Part shown: piece by piece, positions 42,615 through 51,946 of the stretch
How the letters are laid out: the number at the start of each line of letters is the position of its first letter
Numbering within the stretch: the stretch's first letter is position 1
DNA from: an uncultured Nitrospira sp.
Lineage (GTDB): Bacteria; Nitrospirota; Nitrospiria; Nitrospirales; Nitrospiraceae
Direction of reading: 5' to 3'
DNA: 64,000 nt
NCBI GenBank assembly: GCA_902500775.1
Contig: CABVRZ010000017.1
Location: forward strand, 19,938 to 83,937
Program-made: the position numbers and the translations under genes
The notes under the pieces: generated by a model
The model's database searches: none
Told to the model about the DNA's origin: nothing
The model's input: only the letters and a program-made list of their open reading frames with translations

Positions 42615-44384
42615 ATGCGCGTGACGGAACAGCAGGTCTTTGGATTCCTCGTCAACAGCTATCAACGGTCTCGATCGCGAGCGCTGCAATTGCAGGAACA
42701 TCTTGCAACCGGCAAGCAGGTGTTGCAGCCGTCTGACGATCCCGGGCGATTCCATCGGATCGTCGGAGAAAAAACCACCTTAGCGAAACTGGAACAGCAT
42801 CTTCGAAATATTTCTTCGGCAACGGTCCGACTGGATCTGGCCGATACGGCATTGCAGGGTACGACATCGACCCTCTCTCGAGTGCGACAATTGGCCGTTC
42901 AGTATGCCTCTGATACCAACGGTGCCGCGGAGCGAGCCGCAGGCGGGCAAGAAGTCAAGGCCCTCCTCCAACACCTGCTTCAACTTGGAAATGCCGAATA
43001 CGATGAGCATCAACCGGTGTTTGGTGGCACAAGCCGCCATGGATTTGCTGCAGGATTGACGCTGTCCTCGCCCGTGACGCTGACGAATGCGGGTACAGAT
43101 ACGCTGACGGTCACCGTGGATGGCGTGACTTCCGGCACGATTGATTTGACCGGAGGTGTCGAGACGTTGACCGGTTCTGAGTTAGCTGCGCGTGTACAGA
43201 GCCGAATCAATGCCGATACAACGTTAACCGTTGCGGGTAAGAGCGTGTCAGTCAGATATGAGGATGCGCGTCTTGTCATCGTGTCCAATTCTGAGGGAGC
43301 AAGCTCCACGGTGGACGTGTCCGGGGGGTCGGCCCGTACGCTGCTCGGATTCAACGGAGGTAGTTCAGGTCACGGTGGTGCCACGTTTGCGACGACCGTG
43401 GCGACTCACGTGGCCTCGACAAACAGCGGAGGAGCCTTGATCTCTCAAGGACAAGTGCTGAATCCTAGTACGACCTCCTACGACAACTATATCGTTCGAT
43501 TTAGTGGGGCGACAACGTTTGATGTCCTGAATGTCTCGGCTCCCCTCACGGTCTCGCCGCATTCTGCCAATGTCGGCCGGGTGGGCGTTGCCGATGCTGG
43601 CGTTGTTGATCCACAGCAGGTCAGACTCGACACGTACGAAATACAGTTTACGTCGTCGTCCCAGTATTCCGTGCGAAACACAACCACCGGGGCAACGCTG
43701 TCATCCGGGAATACCTATGTGTCAGGTGGCGCCATCGAATTCGATGGTATTCGCGTCGTGCTTTCCAATACACCGGGGACCGGGCCTGTCACCGGGGATC
43801 GATTTACCCTCGCACTGGCTTCAAAAGCAGTCCTCGCTAATCAACCCTATACAGCTGGTGCTCCTGTTACATTCGATGGAATTCAATTCCGCATCACTCA
43901 TAGCACGTCTGCACCGGCTGCAGGAGATCTGTTTCACGTGAGTGCACATACTCGGTATGCTGGAGATGCCGGCAACCAACAGATTGAAGTAGCTGACGGG
44001 GAGATTGTCAGTACCAGTGTGCGTGGGGATGAGGTTTTTAGCGGTTCCAACGTGAATGTGTTTGATACGGTACAACAATTGCTGGCAGCTCTTCGAGGAA
44101 ATTTCAAAGCAGGGATTGTTGAGAGCTTGAATAGTCTGGACCGCGCGATCAGTCAAGTCGCGGCAGCGCAGGGAGATGTGGGTGCGTTGACGAACCGTTT
44201 GGAGTCAACGTCGCTGGCATTGGACGAGGCCAAGGAGCTTGCCACTAATACGCTGTCGTCGTTCGAGGATATCGATTTAGCACGGACCATCTCTGATTTG
44301 ACGGTGCAAGAGTATGCGATCCAAGCCGCAGGGGCGACGCTTGGTCGGATTTTCGACAATACTCTCCTCAAGTACCTGCGCTAG
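42615..44384 (+). CDS. flgL: Hook-filament junction protein FlgL (HAP3), enlarged
   Basis: 589 residues, almost twice the enteric length of about 317. The N-terminal helix (MRVTEQQVFGFLVNSYQRSR, then LATGKQVLQPSDDPGRFHRI) and flagellin-like C-terminus (DIDLARTISDLTVQEYAIQA) are typical. The centre is a large Ser/Thr/Gly-rich surface region. It includes a segment encoded at about 43096-43363 (DTLTVTVDGVTSGTIDLTGG onward) closely similar to one in FlgK. It links FlgK to flagellin. Confidence 0.93.
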   Translation: MRVTEQQVFGFLVNSYQRSRSRALQLQEHLATGKQVLQPSDDPGRFHRIVGEKTTLAKLEQHLRNISSATVRLDLADTALQGTTSTLSRVRQLAVQYASDTNGAAERAAGGQEVKALLQHLLQLGNAEYDEHQPVFGGTSRHGFAAGLTLSSPVTLTNAGTDTLTVTVDGVTSGTIDLTGGVETLTGSELAARVQSRINADTTLTVAGKSVSVRYEDARLVIVSNSEGASSTVDVSGGSARTLLGFNGGSSGHGGATFATTVATHVASTNSGGALISQGQVLNPSTTSYDNYIVRFSGATTFDVLNVSAPLTVSPHSANVGRVGVADAGVVDPQQVRLDTYEIQFTSSSQYSVRNTTTGATLSSGNTYVSGGAIEFDGIRVVLSNTPGTGPVTGDRFTLALASKAVLANQPYTAGAPVTFDGIQFRITHSTSAPAAGDLFHVSAHTRYAGDAGNQQIEVADGEIVSTSVRGDEVFSGSNVNVFDTVQQLLAALRGNFKAGIVESLNSLDRAISQVAAAQGDVGALTNRLESTSLALDEAKELATNTLSSFEDIDLARTISDLTVQEYAIQAAGATLGRIFDNTLLKYLR

Positions 44385-44393
44385 GATGGATTC

Positions 44394-44421
44394 TCAAGTT
44401 TGTTGGAGTCATGGCCGATAA
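44394..44421 (+). promoter_or_regulatory. Sigma-28 (FliA) promoter of csrA-fliW
   Basis: TCAAGTTT starts the -35 region and GCCGATAA forms a perfect -10, with 16 bases between TCAA and the -10. The element ends 35 bases before the csrA ATG, inside the gap after flgL. Confidence 0.7.
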
Positions 44422-44456
44422 TGCTCTGAAGGACTATTCGGTCAAGGAAGGCAGGT

Positions 44457-44702
44457 ATGCTGGTATTGACCCGTCGATGTGGAGAAAGCGTCACAATTGG
44501 CCCTGATATCAGGGTCGTCGTACTTGGCCTGAAAAGCGGGCAAGTGCGTTTGGGGATTGAGGCTCCTCCGGCGGTCGCTGTTCATCGGGAGGAAGTCTAC
44601 ACGCGGATTCAAGAAGAAAATCGCTTGGCGGCCAAAACCCAAGCGGTTCCCCTCGATGCGTTTCGCCGATTGATCCCTGGAAAACGCGGAATGGTCTCAT
44701 AA
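44457..44702 (+). CDS. csrA: Carbon storage regulator CsrA
   Basis: 81 residues. [20 protein letters not shown] and [20 protein letters not shown] are the conserved RNA-binding core; the C-terminal 25 residues are an extension beyond the 61-residue enteric protein. It binds GGA motifs in mRNA leaders. FliW, encoded 10 bases downstream, is its protein antagonist. A candidate target hairpin lies in the fliC leader at 62861-62883. A good FliA promoter precedes it. Confidence 0.95.
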   Translation: MLVLTRRCGESVTIGPDIRVVVLGLKSGQVRLGIEAPPAVAVHREEVYTRIQEENRLAAKTQAVPLDAFRRLIPGKRGMVS

Positions 44703-44712
44703 GGATGTCGAC

Positions 44713-45195
44713 ATGAAATGCAGATCGACCCGATTTGGGTCATTCGAAATCTCGGACAACAGCATTGTCCGGTTTCCCGTAGGTGTGTTGGGATTCCCGG
44801 AGTCCCAACGGTATGTCATTCTGGATCATGACACAGAGGCTCCGTTTAAATGGCTCCAGTCGATCGATGAACCTGGGTTGGCATTCGTGATTCTTGATCC
44901 TGTCATATTCCACAGTGACTATCGTGTCAGCGTGCCCGCCGATATTTTAGCGGAGATGAACAGCGGGAAAGAAGAAGATCTGGCATTGGCCGTCATCCTG
45001 ACCATTCCCTCTGACGACCCATCTCACATTACGGCAAATCTACGAGGTCCGTTGGTCATGAGTCACAAGACTAGATTAGGTACACAGTTGGTGCTCTCTG
45101 AAGAATATCCAACTCGGTTTCCGCTCTTTCCTGCATCGTCCTCCCAGCCACCAATCTCCGAAGAGCCACGGTCCGCTGCAAAGTGTCCTGCATAA
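44713..45195 (+). CDS. fliW: Flagellar assembly factor FliW
   Basis: 160 residues. Family motifs include FPVGVLGFPESQRYVILDHD and WLQSIDEPGLAFVILDP, and a later ANLRGPLV segment. FliW binds either CsrA or flagellin; free flagellin releases CsrA to repress its own translation. Coupled with csrA in one operon as in Bacillus, Campylobacter and many other groups. Confidence 0.94.
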   Translation: MKCRSTRFGSFEISDNSIVRFPVGVLGFPESQRYVILDHDTEAPFKWLQSIDEPGLAFVILDPVIFHSDYRVSVPADILAEMNSGKEEDLALAVILTIPSDDPSHITANLRGPLVMSHKTRLGTQLVLSEEYPTRFPLFPASSSQPPISEEPRSAAKCPA

Positions 45196-45224
45196 GTTAG
45201 TGGGACTATGCCGCCGTCATGAAC

Positions 45225-45243
45225 AACGCGGGTTACACGCGTT
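45225..45243. terminator. Weak hairpin between convergent fliW and kinase operon
   Basis: AACGCG-GGTTACA-CGCGTT, a 6 bp perfect stem, lies midway between two converging genes. No T-run on either side, so its role as a terminator is uncertain. Confidence 0.3.
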
Positions 45244-45291
45244 CTGTCGCCTAAGGGCAGTCGAAGTGGAAACTCTCGTGAATATACCGAG

Positions 45292-48213
45292 TTAGGCGGC
45301 TGCTTGTGTTAGGGCCGGGTACCCATTGCGATAGGATTCCAGTACTTGGACCAGTCGCGAGACCTCGATCTCAAGCTGTGCGTACACGGGGGGGCCCTCG
45401 TGAAGCGTTTGAAGACGACCGACTGCCTCAAGACGACTGGCGACGAGTGCGACTTCTGAAGCGCACAGATTTCCAGCGGTACCTTTAAACGTATGGGCGG
45501 CTCGTTCGACTGCGGACGAATTCCTATCGGCCAAGGCGCTTCGAATGTCGGTGAGCATCGCCTGATAGCGATCCAAAAAGAGACGGACGAGCTGGCCAAA
45601 CAACTCATTGTCACTTCCAATGTTCTGGTACATCTGCGTGTGATCAAAAATGCCTTGGGCAGGATCAGGAGTGCCAGGAGGCAGCATCAGCTTGGACGCA
45701 TGGACTTTCTGAGGTGGAGCTGGCGTCCAGCGCGCAAGTGCGGCCCGTAGTTCGTTGAGCTTGATCGGCTTCGAGAGGTAATCATCCATGCCGGCAGCCA
45801 AGCAACGCTCACGATCGCCCTGCATGGCATTGGCGGTGACGGCGATGATTGGTATATGTCGGTGAGTTTCACGCAGCGATTTGGAGGTGTCATCGTGGCC
45901 GTTTGTATGACTCGGTCTTGAATCTGAACCTGGTAATCCCGAACTCAAACCAGTGTCGGACGCTTCACGTTCGCGAATGATTCTGGTTGTCTCAAAGCCG
46001 TCCATGAGAGGCATCTGGCAATCCATCAAAATGGCGGCATATCGTCCTTGTGCAAGCGCTGCCAAGGCTTCTTGTCCGTTGTCGACGACATCCGGTCGGT
46101 ATCCCAGCTTCTCGACCATCCGCACGGCGAGCTTCTGGTTGACAATATTGTCTTCCACGACTAGCACATGCTGGTGCTGCACGCTTTCGGCGAGGGTATG
46201 TCGCGTAACCAGTTGCGGAACGATGGATCCGACGTGCTCGGTTTTCCTCTCTTGATCATCCTGCATCCCAAGCACGGTTCGGAGACATCCCCGTAAGTCA
46301 TCATGTCGCACGGGTTTGGGGAGGTAGCCCATAGCACCGGCTGACCGAGCTTGCTCCGCGTGTCCACGTTGAAGAATGGATGTCATGACCACAAGACGAG
46401 TGTGGGCCCGATCCGGATGACTGTTCAGCTCGCGCGCGAGCTGCAAGCCATCTTTCCCCGGCATGATGACGTCCAATATGGCGAGATCGTATGGGGTTCC
46501 TCTCCGATTGGCATCAGTGATATGCTCCCAGGCGGACTCGGCGTCTTCAGCCAGGTCGTCCTTCATGCCCCATCCGGAGACGAGATGGTGCAGAATCATG
46601 CGATTCGATTCATTGTCATCGACAATCAAGACCCGTTTCCCCGTGAGCTCACCGGATGGAAGAATGGCAGGGAGCGAACCGACCTGTTTCGGGAAGCGTG
46701 CCGTGCACCAGAAAGTACTGCCTTGCCCTTCGACACTGCGTACTCCAATCTGACCTCCCATCAATTCCACCAGTTGTTTTGAAATTGACAAACCCAGACC
46801 GGTCCCTCCATATTTTCTCGTTGTGGAACTGTCCGCTTGAACAAAGGGGCGGAAAAGTTTGTCAAGGGTGTCGGGACTCATGCCGATTCCGCTGTCCGTC
46901 ACCTCGAATCGGATCATCGCAGTATCCGTGCTATCGTCCTCAAGATACGCTTGGAGGGTGACATCTCCTTTGTCCGTAAACTTCACGGCGTTGGCAACCA
47001 AATTGGTAAGGACTTGACGTAGGCGTCCGGGGTCTCCTTTGAGTCCGGTCGGAACAGCCGCATGTACCAGTCCGGTGAGTTCAATCCCCTTGGTCTCGGC
47101 CCGCTCGGCAAACTGTGCCAAGACTTGTTCGACAGTGGTCCGTAGGTTGAAATCCAGGCACTCCAGCTCAAGCTTTCCGGCTTCAATTTTGCTGCATTCC
47201 AGGACATCATTGATCAATTGCAACAGGGCTTCACCGCACTGACGAATGGTTTCCGCGTACGAATGCTGCTCGGGCGTCAACGGAGTCTCCATCAGCAGAC
47301 TGGTCATCCCAATCACGCCGTTCATCGGCGTACGTAATTCATGGCTGACAGTGGCTAAAAACGCCGATTTAATGCGGGCCGACTCCGTCGCCTTCTCTAG
47401 TGCCTGATCGAGGCGTTGGTTGCTCTCACTAAGTTGGGTGGCGGTCTCTTGGAGTGTCTGTTGTGTCGTATAGACGGTGGTCATATCCGTCGCGTACCCA
47501 CGGACGACTCCGTCGGGGAGGACCGGACGAAAGGTCCATGAAAAACTGGCTTTGGGAAGCCGCACTTCTTCGCCGTGCAGGATCTGGCCGCTTGAGAGGC
47601 ATCGCCGGATGATTGTCATAAGGTGAACGGGTGCCACGCTGGGAAATCCTTCGAGGCTATAGCCGAATCGAGAGAGTAACGAAATCATGGCGGGATTGGC
47701 ATACAGGAGGCTGCCATGTTGGTCCAACTCGATCATGGGTGAAGGACTTTCATGCGCGATGGCGGCAAGGCGGTCGCGCTCGTGCTTGGCCTCCATTTCC
47801 TGAGACAAGTCCCGGATGCAGATCATCAGCACAGTGGCGTCGCCGAATATGTTCGGAGTGCATGTCCATTCGACTGGAACGAGGGTGCCGGTCCGTTTCA
47901 GATGGAGCTGTTGTCTCGAGGCAATTGGATGACCGCTTCGTAATACTCTGGCGAGTTGTGCCGTGATCAAGTCCGCATCAGATGCCGTGAGTGTCGACCA
48001 GAAGGCGGGAAAGGATTGTTTCAGGGGGGGCCGTGATCGTGGGCCCAGGAACCGGCGTCCCTCTCGGTTGACAGCGAGGATCGTGAGGTCGTGGTTAAGG
48101 ATAAGGGCACCGATCGGCAAGCTTTCAAGCAGGTCGGCAATGGTGGGAATGCGCCACGAGTCGATTGCCGTCCGACGATGAGATGCTCCTCGCTTTCTCT
48201 GGGAATGGGACAT
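45292..48213 (-). CDS. Hybrid sensor histidine kinase with two receivers and an HPt domain
   Basis: 973 residues, cytoplasmic (no membrane helix seen). Order: two PAS-like domains (about 25-140 and 150-260), HisKA with the phospho-His in [14 protein letters not shown] (about residue 294), HATPase ([24 protein letters not shown]), first receiver ([22 protein letters not shown]), second receiver ([22 protein letters not shown]), and a C-terminal HPt ([12 protein letters not shown]). A complete phosphorelay in one protein. The ATG overlaps the HD-GYP stop upstream, so they are one operon, and the FliA promoter at 49546 would drive both. Confidence 0.93.
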   Translation of the reverse strand: MSHSQRKRGASHRRTAIDSWRIPTIADLLESLPIGALILNHDLTILAVNREGRRFLGPRSRPPLKQSFPAFWSTLTASDADLITAQLARVLRSGHPIASRQQLHLKRTGTLVPVEWTCTPNIFGDATVLMICIRDLSQEMEAKHERDRLAAIAHESPSPMIELDQHGSLLYANPAMISLLSRFGYSLEGFPSVAPVHLMTIIRRCLSSGQILHGEEVRLPKASFSWTFRPVLPDGVVRGYATDMTTVYTTQQTLQETATQLSESNQRLDQALEKATESARIKSAFLATVSHELRTPMNGVIGMTSLLMETPLTPEQHSYAETIRQCGEALLQLINDVLECSKIEAGKLELECLDFNLRTTVEQVLAQFAERAETKGIELTGLVHAAVPTGLKGDPGRLRQVLTNLVANAVKFTDKGDVTLQAYLEDDSTDTAMIRFEVTDSGIGMSPDTLDKLFRPFVQADSSTTRKYGGTGLGLSISKQLVELMGGQIGVRSVEGQGSTFWCTARFPKQVGSLPAILPSGELTGKRVLIVDDNESNRMILHHLVSGWGMKDDLAEDAESAWEHITDANRRGTPYDLAILDVIMPGKDGLQLARELNSHPDRAHTRLVVMTSILQRGHAEQARSAGAMGYLPKPVRHDDLRGCLRTVLGMQDDQERKTEHVGSIVPQLVTRHTLAESVQHQHVLVVEDNIVNQKLAVRMVEKLGYRPDVVDNGQEALAALAQGRYAAILMDCQMPLMDGFETTRIIREREASDTGLSSGLPGSDSRPSHTNGHDDTSKSLRETHRHIPIIAVTANAMQGDRERCLAAGMDDYLSKPIKLNELRAALARWTPAPPQKVHASKLMLPPGTPDPAQGIFDHTQMYQNIGSDNELFGQLVRLFLDRYQAMLTDIRSALADRNSSAVERAAHTFKGTAGNLCASEVALVASRLEAVGRLQTLHEGPPVYAQLEIEVSRLVQVLESYRNGYPALTQAAA

Positions 48214-49478
48214 TACGCGGCTCGCAAGTCAGAATTGTCCAGGTGAATCCCGATGTTGACTCGTTCACGAATTGGGTCGAGCACACGGAGGACCGAACGT
48301 ACCGTATGGTCCTCAGATGGTACGGCAAGATCTAGCTCGATCGGATTAGGATAGGAGCCTCCCTGTGGGTTGGTCGTGATCTTGACGAGTGGTTTGAGTC
48401 GTTGCTGGGGATTGACTCCAACGACCACAGCTTGTTCTCCAGTATTGAGTCGGACCAAACTTCCCACAGGGTAGACTCCGATGCTCCGGATCATCAGTTC
48501 TACGAGAGATTTCTCGAATTGGCTGCGCTCTCCGGCTAAGAATAGTTCCCGGACGGCATCATGGGGCATCATGGAGGGACGTGTGCCACGTCGGGTCACC
48601 ATGCCATCATAAAAGTCGACGATGCCGACGATTTGCGCGAGGTGTGAAACTTGATCACCGCGGAGCGCGGCTGGAAATCCGCTTCCATTGCTCCGTTCAT
48701 GATGCTCTCTGACAATACGTATGACATCCTCAGGCATTCCGGGTCGCTCCGAGAGCACGGCGACTCCAAGTTTACAGTGCTGTTCCAGGAGAGTCTTGTC
48801 CTGTCCGGTGCACTCCTCTCGCTTTCGGACCAAATTACGGGGTAGCCGCACATACCCCGTGTCATGCAGCAAGGCCCCCATCCCAACCATTTCCTGGGTT
48901 GGTTGATCTAGTCCGCTCTCAAGGGCCACGATGAGCGCGAGGATACAGGTATCAAGGGCATGCGCCGTCAGGGACCGATCAAACTGTTTAATCTTCTGAA
49001 TGGCGAGTTGCGTGGCCATCGCGGCATGATCACTAAGCACCTGGTCGAGCACGGTCGACACAATGGCTTTCGTCGCTTCAGGTGAAGGAGGAATACCGCG
49101 CTCCAGATCATTGAAAATGCGTTCCACGGCTTCCTGAGCTTGCGCATAGATGACCGAGGCTGGTTGATTCACACGGGGCATTGTGGCTCCACTGGATGTG
49201 GTGGTGTCGGTCGGCGGGGGTGTTTCAAGAACCAGTGGTGGTGTTTTGTGCTCAGGACCTTCTGGGTTGGTCGGGACAGAAGCCGGTGGCACATCCACTC
49301 CCTTGCCAGTGTCGATTTTCACCATCCTGACCCCATGACGCTTCATGAGTTGAATGGTATCCAGGTCTTTGATGGCGAATTTATGGGAAAGAAACGGGGT
49401 CCGGTACCAAGGGATGTCCATTTCGACGAGATACATACCGGGGATTAGTTGGTCGACCGAAATGTGTTTAGTGGTCAT
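48213..49478 (-). CDS. HD-GYP domain c-di-GMP phosphodiesterase
   Basis: 421 residues. The N-terminus is a DUF3391 domain ([20 protein letters not shown]). The HD-GYP domain spans about 160-330 with the metal HD in [11 protein letters not shown] and the [11 protein letters not shown] block, where the canonical GYP reads GFP. A beta-rich tail follows ([13 protein letters not shown]). It would hydrolyse c-di-GMP; the Y-to-F change is tolerated in some members but activity is not certain. First gene of the operon with the hybrid kinase. Divergent from the PilZ gene, so both c-di-GMP functions share one intergenic region. Confidence 0.9.
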   Translation of the reverse strand: MTTKHISVDQLIPGMYLVEMDIPWYRTPFLSHKFAIKDLDTIQLMKRHGVRMVKIDTGKGVDVPPASVPTNPEGPEHKTPPLVLETPPPTDTTTSSGATMPRVNQPASVIYAQAQEAVERIFNDLERGIPPSPEATKAIVSTVLDQVLSDHAAMATQLAIQKIKQFDRSLTAHALDTCILALIVALESGLDQPTQEMVGMGALLHDTGYVRLPRNLVRKREECTGQDKTLLEQHCKLGVAVLSERPGMPEDVIRIVREHHERSNGSGFPAALRGDQVSHLAQIVGIVDFYDGMVTRRGTRPSMMPHDAVRELFLAGERSQFEKSLVELMIRSIGVYPVGSLVRLNTGEQAVVVGVNPQQRLKPLVKITTNPQGGSYPNPIELDLAVPSEDHTVRSVLRVLDPIRERVNIGIHLDNSDLRAA

Positions 49479-49545
49479 TGTTTGGTGGACTCCAAGTCAG
49501 AGACGCTGCCGAACGGACGTTCCCCGTGCAGCTGGTTCGCGTGCG

Positions 49546-49573
49546 TTATCGGCGAAAAAAACGCCGAACTTGA
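49546..49573 (-). promoter_or_regulatory. Sigma-28 (FliA) promoter for HD-GYP/hybrid kinase operon
   Basis: On the minus strand, TCAAGTTC and a perfect GCCGATAA -10 are separated as in the csrA promoter (16 bases between TCAA and the -10). It lies 67 bases upstream of the HD-GYP ATG. Confidence 0.72.
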
Positions 49574-49643
49574 CGCTGCGTGCACGACCTTGTCCGTTAC
49601 AAGTCGTTCTCAATCAATGCGCTCGATCTCGTATCCTTGGTGC

Positions 49644-49671
49644 TCAAGAAAAGTCCTTGATGGGCCGATAG
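49644..49671 (+). promoter_or_regulatory. Sigma-28 (FliA) promoter for PilZ gene
   Basis: TCAAG at the -35 and GCCGATAG (7 of 8 matches) at the -10, again with 16 bases between TCAA and the -10. It ends 49 bases before the PilZ-protein ATG and is divergent from the promoter at 49546. Confidence 0.65.
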
Positions 49672-49720
49672 AGCCCATCAGAGGCTGTTCATCGCGGTTG
49701 CGCAATGAAGAAGGATCACC

Positions 49721-50446
49721 ATGAACGACATAGTTGAGGCAACTCCCTCCCCAGCAGCATTCTTATCGGTAGGATTAGCCATCAAACTCTCGTTGGTGCG
49801 CGATGGGCAGAAGGTGATGTATGGCTCAACGCTGTTGGGGTGGAAGGATCACGCATGGCTCGTTTGTGAATGGCCGGTGCTGCTGAGCCATGACCAACGA
49901 GTCGAGAGCGGGACTCCATGCACCGTCAGTTATCTTCACGAAGGTAAACTTGTCGGGTATCGCAGTGAAATCCGCGATCTGATGAGGTCACCGGTGCCGT
50001 TACTCTTTGTGGCCTTTCCGAAGGCCGTGGAGGAAATGCATCTGCGCAAACATCTCCGAGTCTCTGCTAACGAACCGATCCTTTTGATCCAGGCGGACCA
50101 GACGAATCGGTCTGCCTCAGTGTTGCCTGCCAGCGGCTATTTTGGTGGCCTACTCAAGGATCTCAGCGAGGGAGGATGCAGTGTGACCATGGTTCAACGA
50201 CCAGCGTGGTTGCGTCCTGGATCGACTATTCGTTTGGAGTTTGAACTTCCTGGACTGGGACACGTTACCAATCTGACAGGTGTTGTGAAGAACGTTGATG
50301 TAGGGTCCGGTACTGAAACGGTCGGTGTTGAGTTTCGGTTTAACGAAATGGAGTACATCGAGTATCGAGGGTGGGGCGGATCCGTCAGAAACGCCATCGA
50401 GCAATGTGTATTTCAGCGAGCCAGTACCCCGTTTCTGATTCCATAG
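49721..50446 (+). CDS. YcgR-like c-di-GMP-binding PilZ protein (flagellar brake)
   Basis: 241 residues. The N-terminal half looks like the YcgR-N/PilZN barrel. The PilZ domain starts with RKHLR (the RxxxR c-di-GMP motif, near residue 109) and continues to DLSEGGC (the D/NxSxxG motif, near 147). Both ligand-binding motifs are intact. YcgR proteins bind the rotor-stator interface at high c-di-GMP and slow the motor. The ATG follows AAGAAGGA. Its FliA promoter and divergent pairing with a c-di-GMP phosphodiesterase support a motility-brake role. Confidence 0.88.
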   Translation: MNDIVEATPSPAAFLSVGLAIKLSLVRDGQKVMYGSTLLGWKDHAWLVCEWPVLLSHDQRVESGTPCTVSYLHEGKLVGYRSEIRDLMRSPVPLLFVAFPKAVEEMHLRKHLRVSANEPILLIQADQTNRSASVLPASGYFGGLLKDLSEGGCSVTMVQRPAWLRPGSTIRLEFELPGLGHVTNLTGVVKNVDVGSGTETVGVEFRFNEMEYIEYRGWGGSVRNAIEQCVFQRASTPFLIP

Positions 50447-50887
50447 TCTATTCCCTCGTCTCAACGATAGCAGGCCGTTCTTTCCGCCCACCAGGAACAC
50501 ATTGCCTAGTTTGCCTCTTTGTGCCGGTGTACTCAACGCGTAAGACGAAATTTTACACGTACCACCGTAGTGTTAGCTTGGCACGCATCTTGATTGCACT
50601 CCTGTCGGAGGAAGACGAGTTTACCCACGATGTGAGGTCGAGGTGGGCGATTCATCGCGTAGCGAGTCTAAGCGCGGAAGGTATCGATGCTGGCGAGAAA
50701 CTAAGCGAACGGCTTGTGCCATCGCACCCGTTCGGAAGAATCATGCGATTGTCCAGCTCCGCAGATGTTCCGGAACGGATCGCATCCGCCATGAGTAGAC
50801 TGACAGGTAGATCGATCGGCCCGGCGAAACTTATGGTTGCCGTGCCGGCGGGGGACAGGGTATCGACCTGACACTGGAGGAATCTGA
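50447..50887 (+). other. 441-base gap without a supported gene
   Basis: No convincing gene seen. At 50579-50594, TGGCACGCATCTTGAT matches the sigma-54 consensus except that the -12 GC reads GA; if used it would give a leader of nearly 300 bases for the glycosylation cluster. An open frame at 50371-50871 lacks a ribosome site, overlaps the PilZ gene and resembles nothing I know. Confidence 0.4.
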
Positions 50888-51946
50888 ATGGAACCCGTCA
50901 CGCTTACATCAAAGACACATGTCATGATTTCGGGTGGGGCCGGATTTATAGGCTCCTACCTCAGCCGGCGACTCCTCAAGATGGGATCCAAAGTCACCAT
51001 TCTGACGAGGCACATCCATGCTCCTCGTGCGGTCCAATTGTCCCAAGAAGGCGCGACAGTGATTGAGTGTGATCTGTCGTCCCCTAATCGTGTGCCGAGA
51101 GGCGAACGTCTGCTGACGGCCGATATGTTCTTCCATATGGCAGCGGATGTGTCGGTCAGCAGTCCGGCATTATGGGCGGCGAATGTCGAAGGCACGCAAC
51201 GAGCCTTGGCACTCGCATCCTCGTTGCAGGTTCCTTATGTCGTGTTCGCAAGTAGTATTGAAGCTCAAGGTTTGGGCTCCGATCAGGAGATACCACTTTG
51301 TGAAAAGAGCGCCTGTCGGCCAGTGTCGGACTACGGCGCTTCAAAAGCTCAAGCCGAAAAGCTTGTCGCCCAATGGGTGTCCGAGACAGGGCAGAAGGCG
51401 CTGACGTTCAGGATTGGAAACATTTATGGACCGGGCAGTCCGTGGATGTTGCAACCCTCTCTGATGGCGTTGCTGGGCCTTGCGCCGCTTACCCAGGCGT
51501 GGGCGCAACTCCAGCACCGCGTGTTCCAGCCGCTCTATATCGATGATCTGATCGAAGGCATGGTCTCTGCTGTCAATCACGATCTCACGGGCCTCTACAA
51601 CATTACGGGCGAAGAGCCGGTCACGGTCGGTGGTTATCTGCATGCCGTGGCCAGTCTGTTGCAAATACCTGAGCGGTTCTCAACGATAGAAGCATCCACT
51701 CTGCCGCAGGCGTCAGTTCAGGGGATTCCAGCTGATTTCGCCTACATGTTGATGGGGAATCCGGAGTGCTGTCACCGTTCGTACGCCAACACCAAGCTCA
51801 TCACCAGCATCGGATCGTATGTCCGGTGGCCATTGGCGCGAGGCTTGGCATCCACACTCCGTTGGTTTCAGCAGACAGGCTCGTGGCCTGCGTTGCTGCA
51901 TATGGTTCAGGCGAGAAGAGGAGCGGGACTATGCATGTCACACTGA
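50888..51946 (+). CDS. NAD-dependent epimerase/dehydratase (extended SDR)
   Basis: 352 residues. The Rossmann motif is GGAGFIGSYL near residues 17-26, with the catalytic S/Y/K in FASSIE and DYGASKAQAEK. YIDDLIEGMVSAV and the C-terminal substrate part fit nucleotide-sugar epimerases or dehydratases. It would make a sugar nucleotide for the glycosyltransferases that follow. The exact substrate cannot be read. The ATG follows GGAGGAA. The last 16 bases overlap the next gene. Confidence 0.88.
   Translation: MEPVTLTSKTHVMISGGAGFIGSYLSRRLLKMGSKVTILTRHIHAPRAVQLSQEGATVIECDLSSPNRVPRGERLLTADMFFHMAADVSVSSPALWAANVEGTQRALALASSLQVPYVVFASSIEAQGLGSDQEIPLCEKSACRPVSDYGASKAQAEKLVAQWVSETGQKALTFRIGNIYGPGSPWMLQPSLMALLGLAPLTQAWAQLQHRVFQPLYIDDLIEGMVSAVNHDLTGLYNITGEEPVTVGGYLHAVASLLQIPERFSTIEASTLPQASVQGIPADFAYMLMGNPECCHRSYANTKLITSIGSYVRWPLARGLASTLRWFQQTGSWPALLHMVQARRGAGLCMSH

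Noticed and set aside
50371..50871. 166-codon frame after the PilZ gene
   Set aside because: It overlaps the PilZ gene by 76 bases, lacks a ribosome site and shows no domain; kept only as part of an unexplained gap.
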